From assembly GCF_003601975.1 (NCBI RefSeq), contig NZ_QZWZ01000007.1:186001-250000 (forward strand): a stretch of DNA of 64,000 bases, given 5' to 3'. The notes under the pieces were generated by a model. That model did no database searches. It was given only the letters and a program-made list of their open reading frames with translations, and was not told the origin of the DNA. Shown here in pieces: positions 46,696 to 57,859 of the stretch. Source of the DNA: Mesorhizobium waimense (GTDB lineage: Bacteria > Pseudomonadota > Alphaproteobacteria > Rhizobiales > Rhizobiaceae). How positions within the stretch are numbered: position 1 is the first letter of the stretch; each line of letters begins with the position of its first letter. A program made the translations under genes and the position numbers.

Positions 46696-48093
46696 CTAAC
46701 GCGCCGCCCGCGTGTGGCGTGTAACATAATCTTCCACCATTTTCAGGTCGGATGGAAGTACCGTGTATTTTTCGTCGGCTGACATCAAGGAGCCTAGCCA
46801 TGCGGGCAGGGCCGGCGACACGCCGCAGGCCGCTTCGACGGCGGCCGGGAACTTGGCCGGATGGGCGGTACCCAGCACCACCATCGGGACGGCGCCTGTG
46901 GCCTTGTCGGCGGCAACATGCATGGCCGCGGCGGTGTGTGGGTCGAGCAGATAATTGCTGGCTTCGAGCGTTGAGCGGATGGTGGCGGCGACCTCGTCGA
47001 CACCGGAGCGGCCGGCATCGAATTCGGCTCTGATTCTGGCGATTTCGCCGGCCTCGATGGTGAAGGCGCCGGACTGCTTGAGCCCGTTCATGTAGCGACG
47101 CACTGTCGCGGCATCGCGGCCTGCCGCCTCGAACAGCAGGCGCTCGAAGTTCGACGACACCTGGATGTCCATCGACGGCGAGGTGGTGGCGAAGACGCCC
47201 TTGGTGCGGTATTCGCCGCTCGCAAGCGTGCGCGCCAATATGTCGTTGTCGTTGGTGGCGATGATCAACCGCTCGATCGGCAGGCCCATTTTCTTGGCCG
47301 CATAGCCGGCGAAGATGTCGCCGAAATTGCCGGTCGGCACGGTGAAGGACACTGGCCTGTCCGGCGCGCCGAGCGACAGCGCTGAGGAGAAATAATAGAC
47401 GATCTGGGCCATGATGCGGGCCCAGTTGATCGAATTGACACCCGACAGCGACACCCGGTCGCGAAAGCCGTGGTCGTTGAACATGTCCTTCACCAGGCCC
47501 TGGCAGTCGTCGAAATTGCCTTCAAGGGCCAGCGCGTGGACATTGGCGGCGGTCGACGTCGTCATCTGCCGCTGCTGCACCGGCGAAACCTTGCCGTGCG
47601 GGAAAAGAATGAAGATGTCGGTGCGATTGCGCCCGGCAAAAGCATCTATTGCCGCCCCGCCCGTGTCGCCGGACGTGGCGCCGACGATTGTTGCACGCTG
47701 GTCGCGCTCGGCCAGGACATGGTCCATCAGCCGGGCCAGCAGCTGCATCGCCACGTCCTTGAAGGCCAGCGTCGGGCCGTGGAAGAGCTCCAGCACGAAG
47801 CTATTGGCGCCGGTCTGCACCAGCGGACAGACGGCCTCGTGGCGGAAGGTCGCATAGGCTTCGCGCACCAGCCGGTCGAACACTGGCGCTGCGATTTCGC
47901 CGCCGAGGAACGGCGACAGCACGCGGATGGCGAGGTCGGGATAGGCAAGGCCGCGCATGGCGCGGATATCGGATGCCGAAAATTGTGGCCATTCTCGCGG
48001 CACGTAGAGCCCGCCGTCGCGCGCCAGCCCGGCCAGCACCGCGTCGGAAAATCCAAGCACGGGCGCATCCCCGCGGGTACTCACATATTGCAT
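46696..48093 (-). CDS. thrC: Threonine synthase
   Basis: A 465-residue PLP enzyme making threonine from O-phosphohomoserine. The PLP lysine sits in FHGPTLAFKDVAMQL and the phosphate-binding loop is GATSGDTGGAAI. The N-terminus MQYVSTRGDAPVLGF is typical. The ATG at 48093 is preferred over a GTG two codons earlier. It heads the leftward operon thrC-mpp-GNAT-GGDEF/EAL; thrB is in the window near 37 kb. Confidence 0.97.
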   Translation of the reverse strand: MQYVSTRGDAPVLGFSDAVLAGLARDGGLYVPREWPQFSASDIRAMRGLAYPDLAIRVLSPFLGGEIAAPVFDRLVREAYATFRHEAVCPLVQTGANSFVLELFHGPTLAFKDVAMQLLARLMDHVLAERDQRATIVGATSGDTGGAAIDAFAGRNRTDIFILFPHGKVSPVQQRQMTTSTAANVHALALEGNFDDCQGLVKDMFNDHGFRDRVSLSGVNSINWARIMAQIVYYFSSALSLGAPDRPVSFTVPTGNFGDIFAGYAAKKMGLPIERLIIATNDNDILARTLASGEYRTKGVFATTSPSMDIQVSSNFERLLFEAAGRDAATVRRYMNGLKQSGAFTIEAGEIARIRAEFDAGRSGVDEVAATIRSTLEASNYLLDPHTAAAMHVAADKATGAVPMVVLGTAHPAKFPAAVEAACGVSPALPAWLGSLMSADEKYTVLPSDLKMVEDYVTRHTRAAR

Positions 48094-48221
48094 CGTCACA
48101 TTCCGTTGCTGCCGGGCGTTTCATTCACCGCAAGGTGGTTAATTTTCCGAGCCGGATCAGTCGCATTTTTGCCGCGCGGTTGATATACGTCACCAGCTTT
48201 GCGAGAGGGAAGTGCAGTTTC

Positions 48222-48944
48222 ATGGCGTTTTATTCGTTCAACAACCGCTTTGTCGCGGGTCTGGCGCTCACCGGCTTTATGCTTGCCGCCGTCGGCTGCC
48301 AATCGAGCGACAATGGCGTTCTCAACCTCGGTTTCGGCAAGAAGGACACTCAGGCGCCACCACCGCCGCAGGATCCGAAGGTGCTCGCCAGCCAGTTGCG
48401 GGCCTACTGCCCGAAGGTGACGTTGCGCGACGGCACGGCCTTCTTCAGCACCTATGCCAAGGGCTCCGCCAAGCCCAGGAAGAAGACCGACGCCGCTCAG
48501 GATGCCGCGGCTTCCGCCCAGCCGGCGCCGGACGGCACCATCGTCGATCCCGATCGCGATCCCGCCAAGGTCATCTACCAGGCCTCGATCACCGACGTCA
48601 CCCGTGACTGCAGCAACGCCAACGGCCAGCTGTCGATGAAGATCGCCGTCGCCGGCAAGGTGGTGCCAGGACCGATGTTCGCGCCGGGCACGATCACCAT
48701 GCCGATCCGCGTCGCGGTGATGCATGGCACCGAAGTGCTCTATTCGCAGATCCATCCCTATCAGGTCCAGGTCACCGACCCCTCGGCCGCAACGCAGTTT
48801 GTCTTCACCGACCAGAACGTCGTGGTGCCGGAGCCGACAGCGCAGGACTACCAGGCCTTTGCCGGCTATGACGAGGCCGCCCCGAAAGCCGCGACGGGCA
48901 AGCCGAAGGGCAAGAGGAAGAGAGCCGCCCCCGCGACGAACTAG
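48222..48944 (+). CDS. Putative lipoprotein of unknown function
   Basis: A 240-residue exported protein. The signal ends in a lipobox-like AAVGC, and Gln-Ser-Ser-Asp follows the Cys, suggesting an outer-membrane lipoprotein. After a Pro-rich segment (APPPPQDPK) comes a domain with YCPKVTLRDGTAFFSTY and a C-terminal Lys/Arg-rich tail. I recognise it as resembling conserved rhizobial hypotheticals but know no function. It is divergent from thrC with about 130 bases between. Confidence 0.8.
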   Translation: MAFYSFNNRFVAGLALTGFMLAAVGCQSSDNGVLNLGFGKKDTQAPPPPQDPKVLASQLRAYCPKVTLRDGTAFFSTYAKGSAKPRKKTDAAQDAAASAQPAPDGTIVDPDRDPAKVIYQASITDVTRDCSNANGQLSMKIAVAGKVVPGPMFAPGTITMPIRVAVMHGTEVLYSQIHPYQVQVTDPSAATQFVFTDQNVVVPEPTAQDYQAFAGYDEAAPKAATGKPKGKRKRAAPATN

Positions 48945-49072
48945 GCGAGAGCAGGGTTCGTTTCGAACTCGCGCCTGCGAGTCATATGGCGGTGGTTTCG
49001 AGAACCGGAGCGGAGCGTACATTCAACTACGTGAGCACCGGAAGCGCAGAAAACGCCGTCAGAAACGGACCC

Positions 49073-49762
49073 TCAGGCGTCCGCCGACCATTCCGACAGC
49101 GCCGCAATCACGCTTTTCAGCTCCGCCCAGCGGCGGATGACGGTTTCCGCGCCGGCCTCTGTCAGCGCGTCGGCATGGCCGGGATAGCTGTGCCCGGCTC
49201 CGGTGAAGCCGATGACGCGCATGCCGGTCGCCCTGGCACCGGCGACGCCGTGCACGGAATCCTCGATGACGAAGGTGTTTTCCGGCTTTGCGTTGAGCTT
49301 TTCGGCGGCAAACAGGAACACGTCGGGGGCCGGCTTGGTTTTCCCGGTCGGTGTTTCCATCGCCGAGAAGATGCGGCCGGCGAAGAACGGCAGAAGATGC
49401 ACTTTCTCCAGCATGAACTCGATCCGCTCGGAGCGTGAGTTGGAGCAAATGCAGCGCGGCACGGCCACCGCCGCGACCGCCTCGCGTACGCCTTCGATGG
49501 CGCGCACATCGCTGCGCAATTTGCGGTCGACCAGCTCTTCGGCGCGGTCGATCAGCGAGACCTGGAACGGGATGGCGGACTTCTCCTCGACCCGCATCAT
49601 GATGTCTTTGAAGGTCAGCCCGGCATAGGTCTCGGCAAGTTCCTCCGGCGATATCTCATAGCCGGCCGAGGTCAAAAGCTCGGCTTCGATGCGCGCGGCG
49701 ATGATTCCGGAATCGACGAGCACGCCGTCGCAATCGAATATGACAAGATCTGGCTGGGGCAT
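49073..49762 (-). CDS. HAD superfamily phosphatase (beta-phosphoglucomutase/phosphoglycolate type)
   Basis: A 229-residue HAD protein. Motif I is VIFDCDGVLVDS, motif II is in CICSNSRS, the Lys is in GKTKPAPDVF, and motif IV is FVIEDSVHGVAGA. The helical cap between motifs I and II is of the C1 type, so substrates are likely sugar phosphates or phosphoglycolate. I start at the ATG giving MPQPDLVIF; the longer frame adds 22 low-quality residues. The 128-base space before it from the lipoprotein gene is empty. Confidence 0.9.
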   Translation of the reverse strand: MPQPDLVIFDCDGVLVDSGIIAARIEAELLTSAGYEISPEELAETYAGLTFKDIMMRVEEKSAIPFQVSLIDRAEELVDRKLRSDVRAIEGVREAVAAVAVPRCICSNSRSERIEFMLEKVHLLPFFAGRIFSAMETPTGKTKPAPDVFLFAAEKLNAKPENTFVIEDSVHGVAGARATGMRVIGFTGAGHSYPGHADALTEAGAETVIRRWAELKSVIAALSEWSADA

Positions 49763-49902
49763 GGCAATCCGAACAAGGGAAGAATGGTGGGCGGCCCGAC
49801 GGGGCTCAGGCGGCGCGGCATACACCAACAGGCCGGGCTTCGCAAACTGACCGGACCTGGGCGGCCGAACCGGTTCCGCCCTTCACCGAATATTTACGCT
49901 GA

Positions 49903-51087
<1,185 letters not shown>

Positions 51088-51088
51088 T

Positions 51089-51703
51089 TCAGCTCACCTT
51101 GATACCAAGACGCTCGAGGTCCGCCTTGAGCGTTTCGGCGTCGGTGAACAGCACCGCTTGCCAGCCGGCATCCTTGGCGCCGTCGACATTCTTCTGGCTG
51201 TCGTCGATGAACAGCGTAGCTTCGGGCTCGAGGCCGAACGCAGCGACGTGATGGTCGTAGATGGCGCGGTCCGGCTTGATCTCGCGGATGTCGCCCGACA
51301 CGGTCACGCCGCGCGGACGGTTGAGAAAGTCGAAACGCTGCCGGGCTTCGGCAAGCGTGTCGGTGGCAAAATTGGTAAGCATGGTCACGTCGTGACCAGT
51401 GTCGATCAGTTTTTCCATGATGGCAACGCTGTCGTCATAGGCGTGCGGCACCATGTCGTGCCAGTGGCGGCGGAAATTGCGAATGTTTTCAGCGTGATCG
51501 GGGTGCTCGGCGATCAGCAGCGCCTCAGCCTCTTCCCAGGTCCGGCCACGGTCCTGCTCGATGTTCCAGTCGCTGGTGCAGACATTGTCGAAAAACCACT
51601 TTCTCTCTTCGGCATCCGGGATCAGGCGGCTGAACGGGATATTCGGATCGTAGTGGATCAGCACTCTGCCGATGTCGAAAACGATGTGGCGGATTTCAGT
51701 CAT
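51089..51703 (-). CDS. HAD family hydrolase (haloacid-dehalogenase/epoxide-hydrolase N-terminal-like)
   Basis: A 204-residue HAD phosphatase with motif I HIVFDIGRVLIHYDP, motif II MLTNFATDT, Lys in DIREIKPDRAIYDH and motif IV LFIDDSQKNVDGA. The Gly-Arg after the first Asp replaces the second Asp of phosphatases, as in the dehalogenase and epoxide-hydrolase-N group, so phosphatase activity is uncertain. Its ATG overlaps the mutY stop by four bases; the pair is co-transcribed. Confidence 0.88.
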   Translation of the reverse strand: MTEIRHIVFDIGRVLIHYDPNIPFSRLIPDAEERKWFFDNVCTSDWNIEQDRGRTWEEAEALLIAEHPDHAENIRNFRRHWHDMVPHAYDDSVAIMEKLIDTGHDVTMLTNFATDTLAEARQRFDFLNRPRGVTVSGDIREIKPDRAIYDHHVAAFGLEPEATLFIDDSQKNVDGAKDAGWQAVLFTDAETLKADLERLGIKVS

Positions 51704-52833
51704 GCAGGCCTCTTTGCGGGATGTGGCGACGGCTTTTTCGTCGCGCCGGGTATCGCAGCCTCGATTGCCTTTTTCATGACAGTCGGTAACGCCTCGCCGG
51801 AAATGTCCGATGGCAGCGACCAGAAATGGCCGACGGGGGTGTCGCCGCTCGCCTGCGCATGAAAGACGTCCAGTTCGAGCGCGAAATGGGTGAAGACATG
51901 CGCAATCTGTCCGGCACGCCGCCAATTGGCGGGGAAGGGCGCGGCGGCGTCAGTGGTTGCACCGTCCGCCCGCGCCGTCCAGGCCGTGGTCGGCACCTCG
52001 GTCATGCCGCCGAGCAGGCCTTTGTCCGCGCGTTTGCGCAACAGGATGGCGCCGTCGCCACGCACGGCCACGAAGGCGGCACCCCGCCGCAAGGGCTTTT
52101 CCGCTTTCGGCAGGCGAACCGGGAAGCGTTCGGGGTCGCCTGAAAGGATGGCGCTGCAATCCGCGCGCAGCGGGCACAGCATGCAGCGTGGCCTACGCGG
52201 CGTGCAGATCGTGGCGCCGAGATCCATCATCGCCTGGGCGAAATCGCCCGGCCTTTTGTCCGGAACCATGCGCTCGACAAGTACGCGGATCTCGGGCTTG
52301 GCTTCGCTGAGCGGCGTGGCGATCGAAAACAGCCGGGAGACGACCCGCTCGACATTGCCGTCGACGACGGCCGCCGGCCGGTCGAAGGCGATCGCCGCGA
52401 TCGCCGCCGCCGTGTAGGCGCCGATCCCCGGCAGTTCCCTGAGGGCGGCTTCGCTCTCCGGAAAGCTGCCGCCTCGGCGCGCAACGAGATCGGCGCAGGC
52501 CTTGAGGTTTCTCGCACGTGAGTAGTAGCCGAGCCCGGCCCACGCTTTCATCACGTCCTCGGTCGGCGCAGCGGCCAGCGCCTCGACATCAGGCCATTTC
52601 TCGACGAAAGCGCGAAAATAGGCTTTGACCGCCTCGACCGTGGTTTGCTGCAGCATCACCTCTGAAAGCCAGACGCGATAGGGGTCGGGTCTTGTGCCGG
52701 ACGCCAACGCGCGCGGAGCGATACGCCACGGCAATTCGCGGTGATGCGCGTCGTACCAGGCGAGCAGGCGGGACGCGGTATCGGATCCGGCTTCGCCGAT
52801 ATCGGTCTTGCGGGTCTGGTCTAGCGGTGCCAT
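51700..52833 (-). CDS. mutY: A/G-specific adenine glycosylase
   Basis: A 377-residue base-excision enzyme removing adenine mispaired with 8-oxoguanine. The catalytic Glu58 is in LSEVMLQQTT, the helix-hairpin-helix is ELPGIGAYTAAAI, Asp158 is in VVDGNVERV, and the 4Fe-4S Cys are 210, 217, 220 and 226 (C-x6-C-x2-C-x5-C). A NUDIX-like C-terminal domain follows. I start at the ATG giving MAPLDQTR; the longer frame overlaps the divergent DUF721 gene. Confidence 0.96.
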   Translation of the reverse strand: MAPLDQTRKTDIGEAGSDTASRLLAWYDAHHRELPWRIAPRALASGTRPDPYRVWLSEVMLQQTTVEAVKAYFRAFVEKWPDVEALAAAPTEDVMKAWAGLGYYSRARNLKACADLVARRGGSFPESEAALRELPGIGAYTAAAIAAIAFDRPAAVVDGNVERVVSRLFSIATPLSEAKPEIRVLVERMVPDKRPGDFAQAMMDLGATICTPRRPRCMLCPLRADCSAILSGDPERFPVRLPKAEKPLRRGAAFVAVRGDGAILLRKRADKGLLGGMTEVPTTAWTARADGATTDAAAPFPANWRRAGQIAHVFTHFALELDVFHAQASGDTPVGHFWSLPSDISGEALPTVMKKAIEAAIPGATKKPSPHPAKRPA

Positions 52834-52888
52834 TGATCGAGTGCCGGCTTGGCCGATATCTGGTGAAGATCGTGACTGGAGAACGCAC

Positions 52889-53398
52889 ATGGCAGGGAAA
52901 AAGCCCTTCGGCAATCCCGTTCCGGTGAGCGATCTCGCGACCGAGATCCTCGATCCGGTGCTGCGCAAGCGCGCCGGCATCTCGATCGGGCTGGTCCAGT
53001 CGTGGGAGGAAATCGCCGGACCCCGGCTTGCCGGCCGCTCGCGCCCCGAGAAGATCCAGTGGCCGCGCCGCCTGCATGAGGACGATCCATTCGAGCCGGC
53101 GGTTCTGGTCGTCGCCTGCGAGGGCATGGCCGCGCTCCATTTGCAGCACGAGGCCGGCGAGGTCATCAACCGCGTCAATGCTTTCCTGGGTTTCACGGCA
53201 ATAGGCCGCATCAAGATCCTGCAGAAGCCGGTGCTGGCCGAAAAGGCCCGGCCGAAACCGGCTCTCAGGCCGCTGACATCAGCCGAGAAGGCCAAATTGT
53301 CCGAGACTGTCGGCAAGATCGAGGACGATGGCTTGCGCGCCTCGCTGGAGCGGCTCGGCGCCACTATTCTTGGCGAAAGGAAACCGCGGGGGTCATAA
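52889..53398 (+). CDS. DUF721/DciA family protein
   Basis: A 169-residue protein starting MAGKKPFGNPVPVSDL. The N-terminal half matches DUF721 (LVQSWEEIAGPRLA, ALHLQHEAGEVINRVNAFLGF). DciA, a member, loads the replicative helicase DnaB in bacteria lacking DnaC; the same role here is inference. A GGAG site lies seven bases before the ATG. It is divergent from mutY and lies upstream of dsbA and smc, a conserved alphaproteobacterial order. Confidence 0.88.
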   Translation: MAGKKPFGNPVPVSDLATEILDPVLRKRAGISIGLVQSWEEIAGPRLAGRSRPEKIQWPRRLHEDDPFEPAVLVVACEGMAALHLQHEAGEVINRVNAFLGFTAIGRIKILQKPVLAEKARPKPALRPLTSAEKAKLSETVGKIEDDGLRASLERLGATILGERKPRGS

Positions 53399-53539
53399 AC
53401 GCGTCATCTATCTCGCGCATTCGTGATCATGCATATAGTGTTTGGCGATTGGAATGGGGACGGCGATGCCTTAATTCGCGCCAACTCTCGCCTTTTCTAG
53501 CCTTTGCATTGCAAAATCCAACATTGTCAGGTGATTCGC

Positions 53540-54283
53540 ATGAACCGTTCCCCGTTTAGCCAAAGCTTGTCCCGCAGAAACCTCTTGTCTTCGCTGGCTG
53601 CCGTTCCGGCTGTGGTTCTGCTCGCCGCCTGCAGCGACTCGGACGAGGAGGCCAAGGCGGCGAATGTGAAGCGTGCCGCTCCCGCCACCCCTGCGACACC
53701 AGCCACACCTGCCGCCGTCAAGGTGCCGGAAGCGCAAGGCACGGTCGACATGGCCGAACTGCTGAAGCCCGGCGCGCTGCCCGACAAGCAGCTCGGCAAG
53801 GACGACGCCAAGGTCACCATCGTTGAATACGCCTCGATGACCTGCCCGCATTGCGCGCATTTCAACGAGACGACCTTCCCCGAGTTGAAGACGAAATACA
53901 TCGACACCGGCAAGGCCCGCTACATTCTGCGCGAATTTCCGTTCGATCCGAGCGCCGAGGCCGGTTTCATGTTGGCGCGCTGCGCCAAGGACAACTATTT
54001 CCCGATGGTGGACGTGCTGTTCAAGCAGCAGGCCAACTGGGTTGGCGTCAACAACACCAAGGACGCATTGCTGCAAATCTCGAAGCTCGCCGGTTTTACA
54101 CAGGAGTCTTTCGAGGCCTGCTTGACGGACCAGAAACTTCTGGACGATGTGAGAGCGGTCCAGAAGCGCGGCGCCGATGAATTCAAGGTCGACTCGACGC
54201 CGACCTTCTTTATCAATGGAAAGACCTACAAAGGGGCGATGTCGATTGAGGAAATGTCGGCCATCCTCGACCCTCTGCTCTGA
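53540..54283 (+). CDS. DsbA-family thioredoxin-fold lipoprotein
   Basis: A 247-residue protein. The N-terminus has a signal with lipobox (VVLLAACS, Cys31), then a PATPATPATPA repeat linker. The thioredoxin fold follows with the redox motif CPHC at 102-105 (YASMTCPHCAHFNE), and a cis-Pro in DSTPTFFINGK. It resembles the BdbD/DsbA class that forms disulfides in exported proteins. I start at ATG 53540 (MNRSPF), whose only ribosome site is CAGG. It lies upstream of smc, about 108 bases away. Confidence 0.92.
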   Translation: MNRSPFSQSLSRRNLLSSLAAVPAVVLLAACSDSDEEAKAANVKRAAPATPATPATPAAVKVPEAQGTVDMAELLKPGALPDKQLGKDDAKVTIVEYASMTCPHCAHFNETTFPELKTKYIDTGKARYILREFPFDPSAEAGFMLARCAKDNYFPMVDVLFKQQANWVGVNNTKDALLQISKLAGFTQESFEACLTDQKLLDDVRAVQKRGADEFKVDSTPTFFINGKTYKGAMSIEEMSAILDPLL

Positions 54284-54295
54284 CGTCCAGGCAGC

Positions 54296-54317
54296 GCCGA
54301 AGCGGCTGCGCTTCGGC
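54296..54317 (+). terminator. Hairpin between dsbA-like gene and smc
   Basis: GCCGAAGCG pairs perfectly with CGCTTCGGC around loop GCTG. No T-run follows, so termination is uncertain. Confidence 0.45.
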
Positions 54318-54391
54318 GTGCGCACGCCTTTGCCTTGTCGCGGGTTCAACCGCGGAACACTTTTGCCGAACCAGCTTGTTGGGCGGCGCGA

Positions 54392-57300
54392 ATGAAGTTT
54401 TCGCGCCTTCGCCTTCTCGGTTTCAAATCCTTCGTCGAACCCGGCGAGTTCGTCATCGAACGCGGCCTGACCGGCATTGTCGGGCCGAACGGCTGCGGCA
54501 AGTCGAACCTCGTCGAGGCGCTGCGCTGGGTGATGGGCGAAAGCTCCTACAAGAACATGCGCGCGTCCGGCATGGACGACGTGATCTTTTCCGGCTCGGG
54601 AACGCGTCCGGCCCGCAACACCGCCGAAGTCACGCTTTTCCTCGACAACAGCGACCGCAGCGCGCCTTCGGCCTTCAACGATGCCGATGAACTGCAGGTA
54701 TCGCGCCGCATCGAGCGCGAGGCTGGCTCGCTCTACCGTATCAACGGCAAGGAAGCCCGCGCCAAGGACGTGCAGCTTTTGTTCGCCGACCAGTCGACCG
54801 GCGCGCGCTCGCCCTCGATGGTCGGGCAGGGCCGCATCGGCGAACTGATCCAGGCCAAGCCCCAGGCGCGCCGCGCGCTGCTCGAAGAAGCGGCGGGCAT
54901 TTCCGGTCTGCACACACGCCGCCACGAGGCCGAGCTTCGGCTCAAGGCGGCCGAACAGAACCTGGAACGGCTGGACGACGTTGTCGGCGAACTGGAAAGC
55001 CAGATCGAAAGCCTGAAGCGCCAGGCGCGCCAGGCCTCGCGCTTCAAGAACCTGTCGGCCGACATCCGCAAGGCCGAGGCGACGCTGCTGCATCTGCGCT
55101 GGACGCTGGCCAAGACCCAGGAAGGCGAGGCGCGTTCTGCGCTGGCGGTTGCCACGACACTGGTCGGCGACCGCGCCGCCGCCCAGATGGCGGCCGCAAG
55201 GGAGCAGGGCATCGGCGCCCACAGGCTGCCGGATCTGCGCGACGCGGAAGCTGCCGCCGCCGCCGCCTTCCAGCGCCTGTCGATCGCCAAGACGCAGATC
55301 GAGGAGGAGGCGGGCCGTATCCGTGCCCGCCAGGCCGAACTCGAGCGCCGGCTGCAGCAGCTTGACGGCGACATCGCCCGCGAGGAGCGGATGGTGCGCG
55401 ACAATGCCGACATCCTCGAGCGCCTGCGCGCCGAGGAGGCTACGCTCAATTCCGAGAATGCCGGTGCGGCCGAGCGCGAGGCCACCACTCGCGCCGCCTT
55501 CGAACAGGCGGCAGCGACGCTCTCGCAGAGCGAAGCGAAGCTTGCCGCACTGACCGCCGAACGCGCGGAAGCGGCCGCCTCGCGCAACCAGATCGAGCGC
55601 ACCTTGCGCGAGACCGCAGAGCGCCGCGACCGCTTTGCCCGCCAGCTTGCCGAAGTCGACCGCGAACTGTCAGAGATTGTTTCCAAGGTCGCTGGCCTGC
55701 CCGATCCGGGCGAGAAGCGGCTTCTGGTCGAGGACGCCCAGGCGCTGCTGGAAGAGGCCGAGGCCAATGCGATTGCGGCCGAACAGGCGGTCGCCGAGGC
55801 GCGCGCGGCCGAAAGTGGCGCCCGCCCGCCGTTGCAGGATGCCAAGGCCGAGCTGGCGCGCATCGAGACCGAGGCGCGCACGCTGGCCAAGATTTTGAAT
55901 GCCGCCAGTGGCGATCTCTTCCCCTCCGTTCTCGAACAACTCAGCGTCGAGCGCGGCTATGAGACGGCGCTGGGTGCAGCACTTGGCGAGGATCTCGACG
56001 TGCCGCTCGACCGCAGCGCCCCTGTGCATTGGGGTGAAAGCGCGATCCAGCCCGGCGATGCCGCGCTGCCGGAAGGTATCAGGAGCCTTGCCAGCGTGGT
56101 TCGCGCCCCGGCGCAGCTTGCCCGCCGCATGGCGCAGATCGGCATTGTCGATGCCGCCGACGGTCGGCGATTACAGGTCTTGCTGGCTTCGGGACAGCGG
56201 CTGGTCAGCCGCGAGGGCGCGCTGTGGCGCTGGGACGGGCTGACCGCCAGCGCCGACGCGCCGACCGCGGCCGCGCAGCGGCTGGCCCAAAAGAACCGGC
56301 TGGCCGAACTCGACGCCGAAGCGGTCCAGGCAACCCTCGTCCTGCGCGAGGCCGAAGCAGCACTTGCCCAGGCCGAGCAGGCGCTTCGCCAGGCAAGCGA
56401 GGCCGAGCGCAACGCCCGCCAGGCCGGCCGCGATGCACAGCACGGGCTGGACGCCGCCCGCAACGCGCTGGCCGAGGCCGAAAAGGCCGGCGGCGAACTG
56501 GTGAGCCGGCGCGCCGCCCTCGACGAGGCGCGCGCCCGCGTTGTCGACAGCCATGAAGAGACGGCGGCCGCCTTCGTCGAGGCCGAAATGCTGCTGCAAA
56601 GCGCCCCCGATCTCGGCGACCTGCAGCTGCAGCTCGAACAATCCTCGGCCAATGTTTCTCGCGACCGCGCGACGCTCGCCGATGCGCGCGCTGTCCATGA
56701 GGGACTGAGGCGCGAGGCCGAGGCGCGGACGCGCCGCCTGGAAGCCATTGGTGCTGAACGCCGCAACTGGCTGGAGCGGGCCGAGAACGCGTCGACCCAG
56801 ATCGCCGCCCTTGGCGAGCGCAAGGCCGAGGCAGAGGCAGAGCGCGAGCGGCTGGCCGACGCGCCCGACGAGATCGACGCCAAGCGGCGCGCGCTGCTGT
56901 CGCAGCTCGCCGAGGCCGAAAGCCTTCGCCAGGCGGCGGGCGATCGCTTGCAGGAGGCGGAGAACAAGCAGGCCGAACTGGACAAGGCCGCAACGGCGGC
57001 GATCCAGTCGCTGGCCGAGTCGCGCGAGACCCGCGTCCGCGCCGAGGAGCGGCTGACGGCGGCCGACGAGCGGCGGCTGGAGGTCGAGGCGCGCATCCAG
57101 GAAACGCTGAACACGCCGCCGCATCTGGTCATCCGCCACACCGGACTGGAAGTTGACAGCCCAATGCCCGAAATGGCCGAGATCGAGCGCCAGCTCGACC
57201 GGCTGAAGATCGAGCGCGAACGGCTTGGCGCCGTCAATCTGCGCGCCGAGGAAGAGCAGAAGGAACTGTCAGACCGGCTGGAGACCATCGTCTCCGAGCG

Positions 57301-57850
57301 CGAGGACATCATCGAGGCCATCCGCAAGCTGCGGCAAGCGATCCAGAGCCTGAACCGGGAGGGACGCGAACGGCTGCTTGCCGCCTTCGAGGTGGTCAAC
57401 GGCCATTTCCAGCGGCTGTTCTCGCATCTGTTCGGCGGCGGCACGGCTGAATTGCAGCTGATCGAATCTGAGGATCCGCTCGAGGCCGGCCTCGAAATCC
57501 TCGCCCGCCCGCCCGGCAAGAAGCCGCAGACCATGACGCTGCTGTCAGGCGGCGAGCAGGCCTTGACGGCGATGTCGCTGATCTTCGCCGTGTTCCTGAC
57601 CAATCCGGCGCCGATCTGCGTGCTCGACGAAGTCGACGCGCCGCTCGACGACCACAATGTCGAGCGCTTCTGCAACCTCATGGACGAGATGGCCAAGACC
57701 ACCGAAACGCGCTTCGTCATCATCACCCACAACCCGATCACCATGGCGCGCATGGACCGGCTGTTCGGCGTCACCATGGCCGAGCAGGGCGTCAGCCAGC
57801 TGGTGTCGGTCGACCTGCAGGCCGCCGAGGCGATGCGCGAGGCGAGCTGA
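54392..57850 (+). CDS. smc: Chromosome segregation protein SMC
   Basis: A 1152-residue SMC ATPase. Walker A is GPNGCGKSN at 31-39, followed by long coiled coil, a hinge around residues 510-620 (VLEQLSVERGYETALGAAL), a second coiled coil, the signature LLSGGEQALTAMS and Walker B VLDEVDAPLDD. Together with ScpA and ScpB (not here) it condenses and separates the chromosome. The ATG giving MKFSRLRLLGFKSF is the canonical start; the frame runs 19 codons further upstream without homology. It ends nine bases before the convergent HAD-ATPase gene. Confidence 0.98.
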   Translation: MKFSRLRLLGFKSFVEPGEFVIERGLTGIVGPNGCGKSNLVEALRWVMGESSYKNMRASGMDDVIFSGSGTRPARNTAEVTLFLDNSDRSAPSAFNDADELQVSRRIEREAGSLYRINGKEARAKDVQLLFADQSTGARSPSMVGQGRIGELIQAKPQARRALLEEAAGISGLHTRRHEAELRLKAAEQNLERLDDVVGELESQIESLKRQARQASRFKNLSADIRKAEATLLHLRWTLAKTQEGEARSALAVATTLVGDRAAAQMAAAREQGIGAHRLPDLRDAEAAAAAAFQRLSIAKTQIEEEAGRIRARQAELERRLQQLDGDIAREERMVRDNADILERLRAEEATLNSENAGAAEREATTRAAFEQAAATLSQSEAKLAALTAERAEAAASRNQIERTLRETAERRDRFARQLAEVDRELSEIVSKVAGLPDPGEKRLLVEDAQALLEEAEANAIAAEQAVAEARAAESGARPPLQDAKAELARIETEARTLAKILNAASGDLFPSVLEQLSVERGYETALGAALGEDLDVPLDRSAPVHWGESAIQPGDAALPEGIRSLASVVRAPAQLARRMAQIGIVDAADGRRLQVLLASGQRLVSREGALWRWDGLTASADAPTAAAQRLAQKNRLAELDAEAVQATLVLREAEAALAQAEQALRQASEAERNARQAGRDAQHGLDAARNALAEAEKAGGELVSRRAALDEARARVVDSHEETAAAFVEAEMLLQSAPDLGDLQLQLEQSSANVSRDRATLADARAVHEGLRREAEARTRRLEAIGAERRNWLERAENASTQIAALGERKAEAEAERERLADAPDEIDAKRRALLSQLAEAESLRQAAGDRLQEAENKQAELDKAATAAIQSLAESRETRVRAEERLTAADERRLEVEARIQETLNTPPHLVIRHTGLEVDSPMPEMAEIERQLDRLKIERERLGAVNLRAEEEQKELSDRLETIVSEREDIIEAIRKLRQAIQSLNREGRERLLAAFEVVNGHFQRLFSHLFGGGTAELQLIESEDPLEAGLEILARPPGKKPQTMTLLSGGEQALTAMSLIFAVFLTNPAPICVLDEVDAPLDDHNVERFCNLMDEMAKTTETRFVIITHNPITMARMDRLFGVTMAEQGVSQLVSVDLQAAEAMREAS

Positions 57851-57859
57851 TCCGCGTCC

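Noticed and set aside
53665..53740. PATPATPATPA tract in the DsbA-like gene as a possible minisatellite of interest
   Set aside because: A short Pro/Ala/Thr linker is usual after a lipobox and needs no special explanation.
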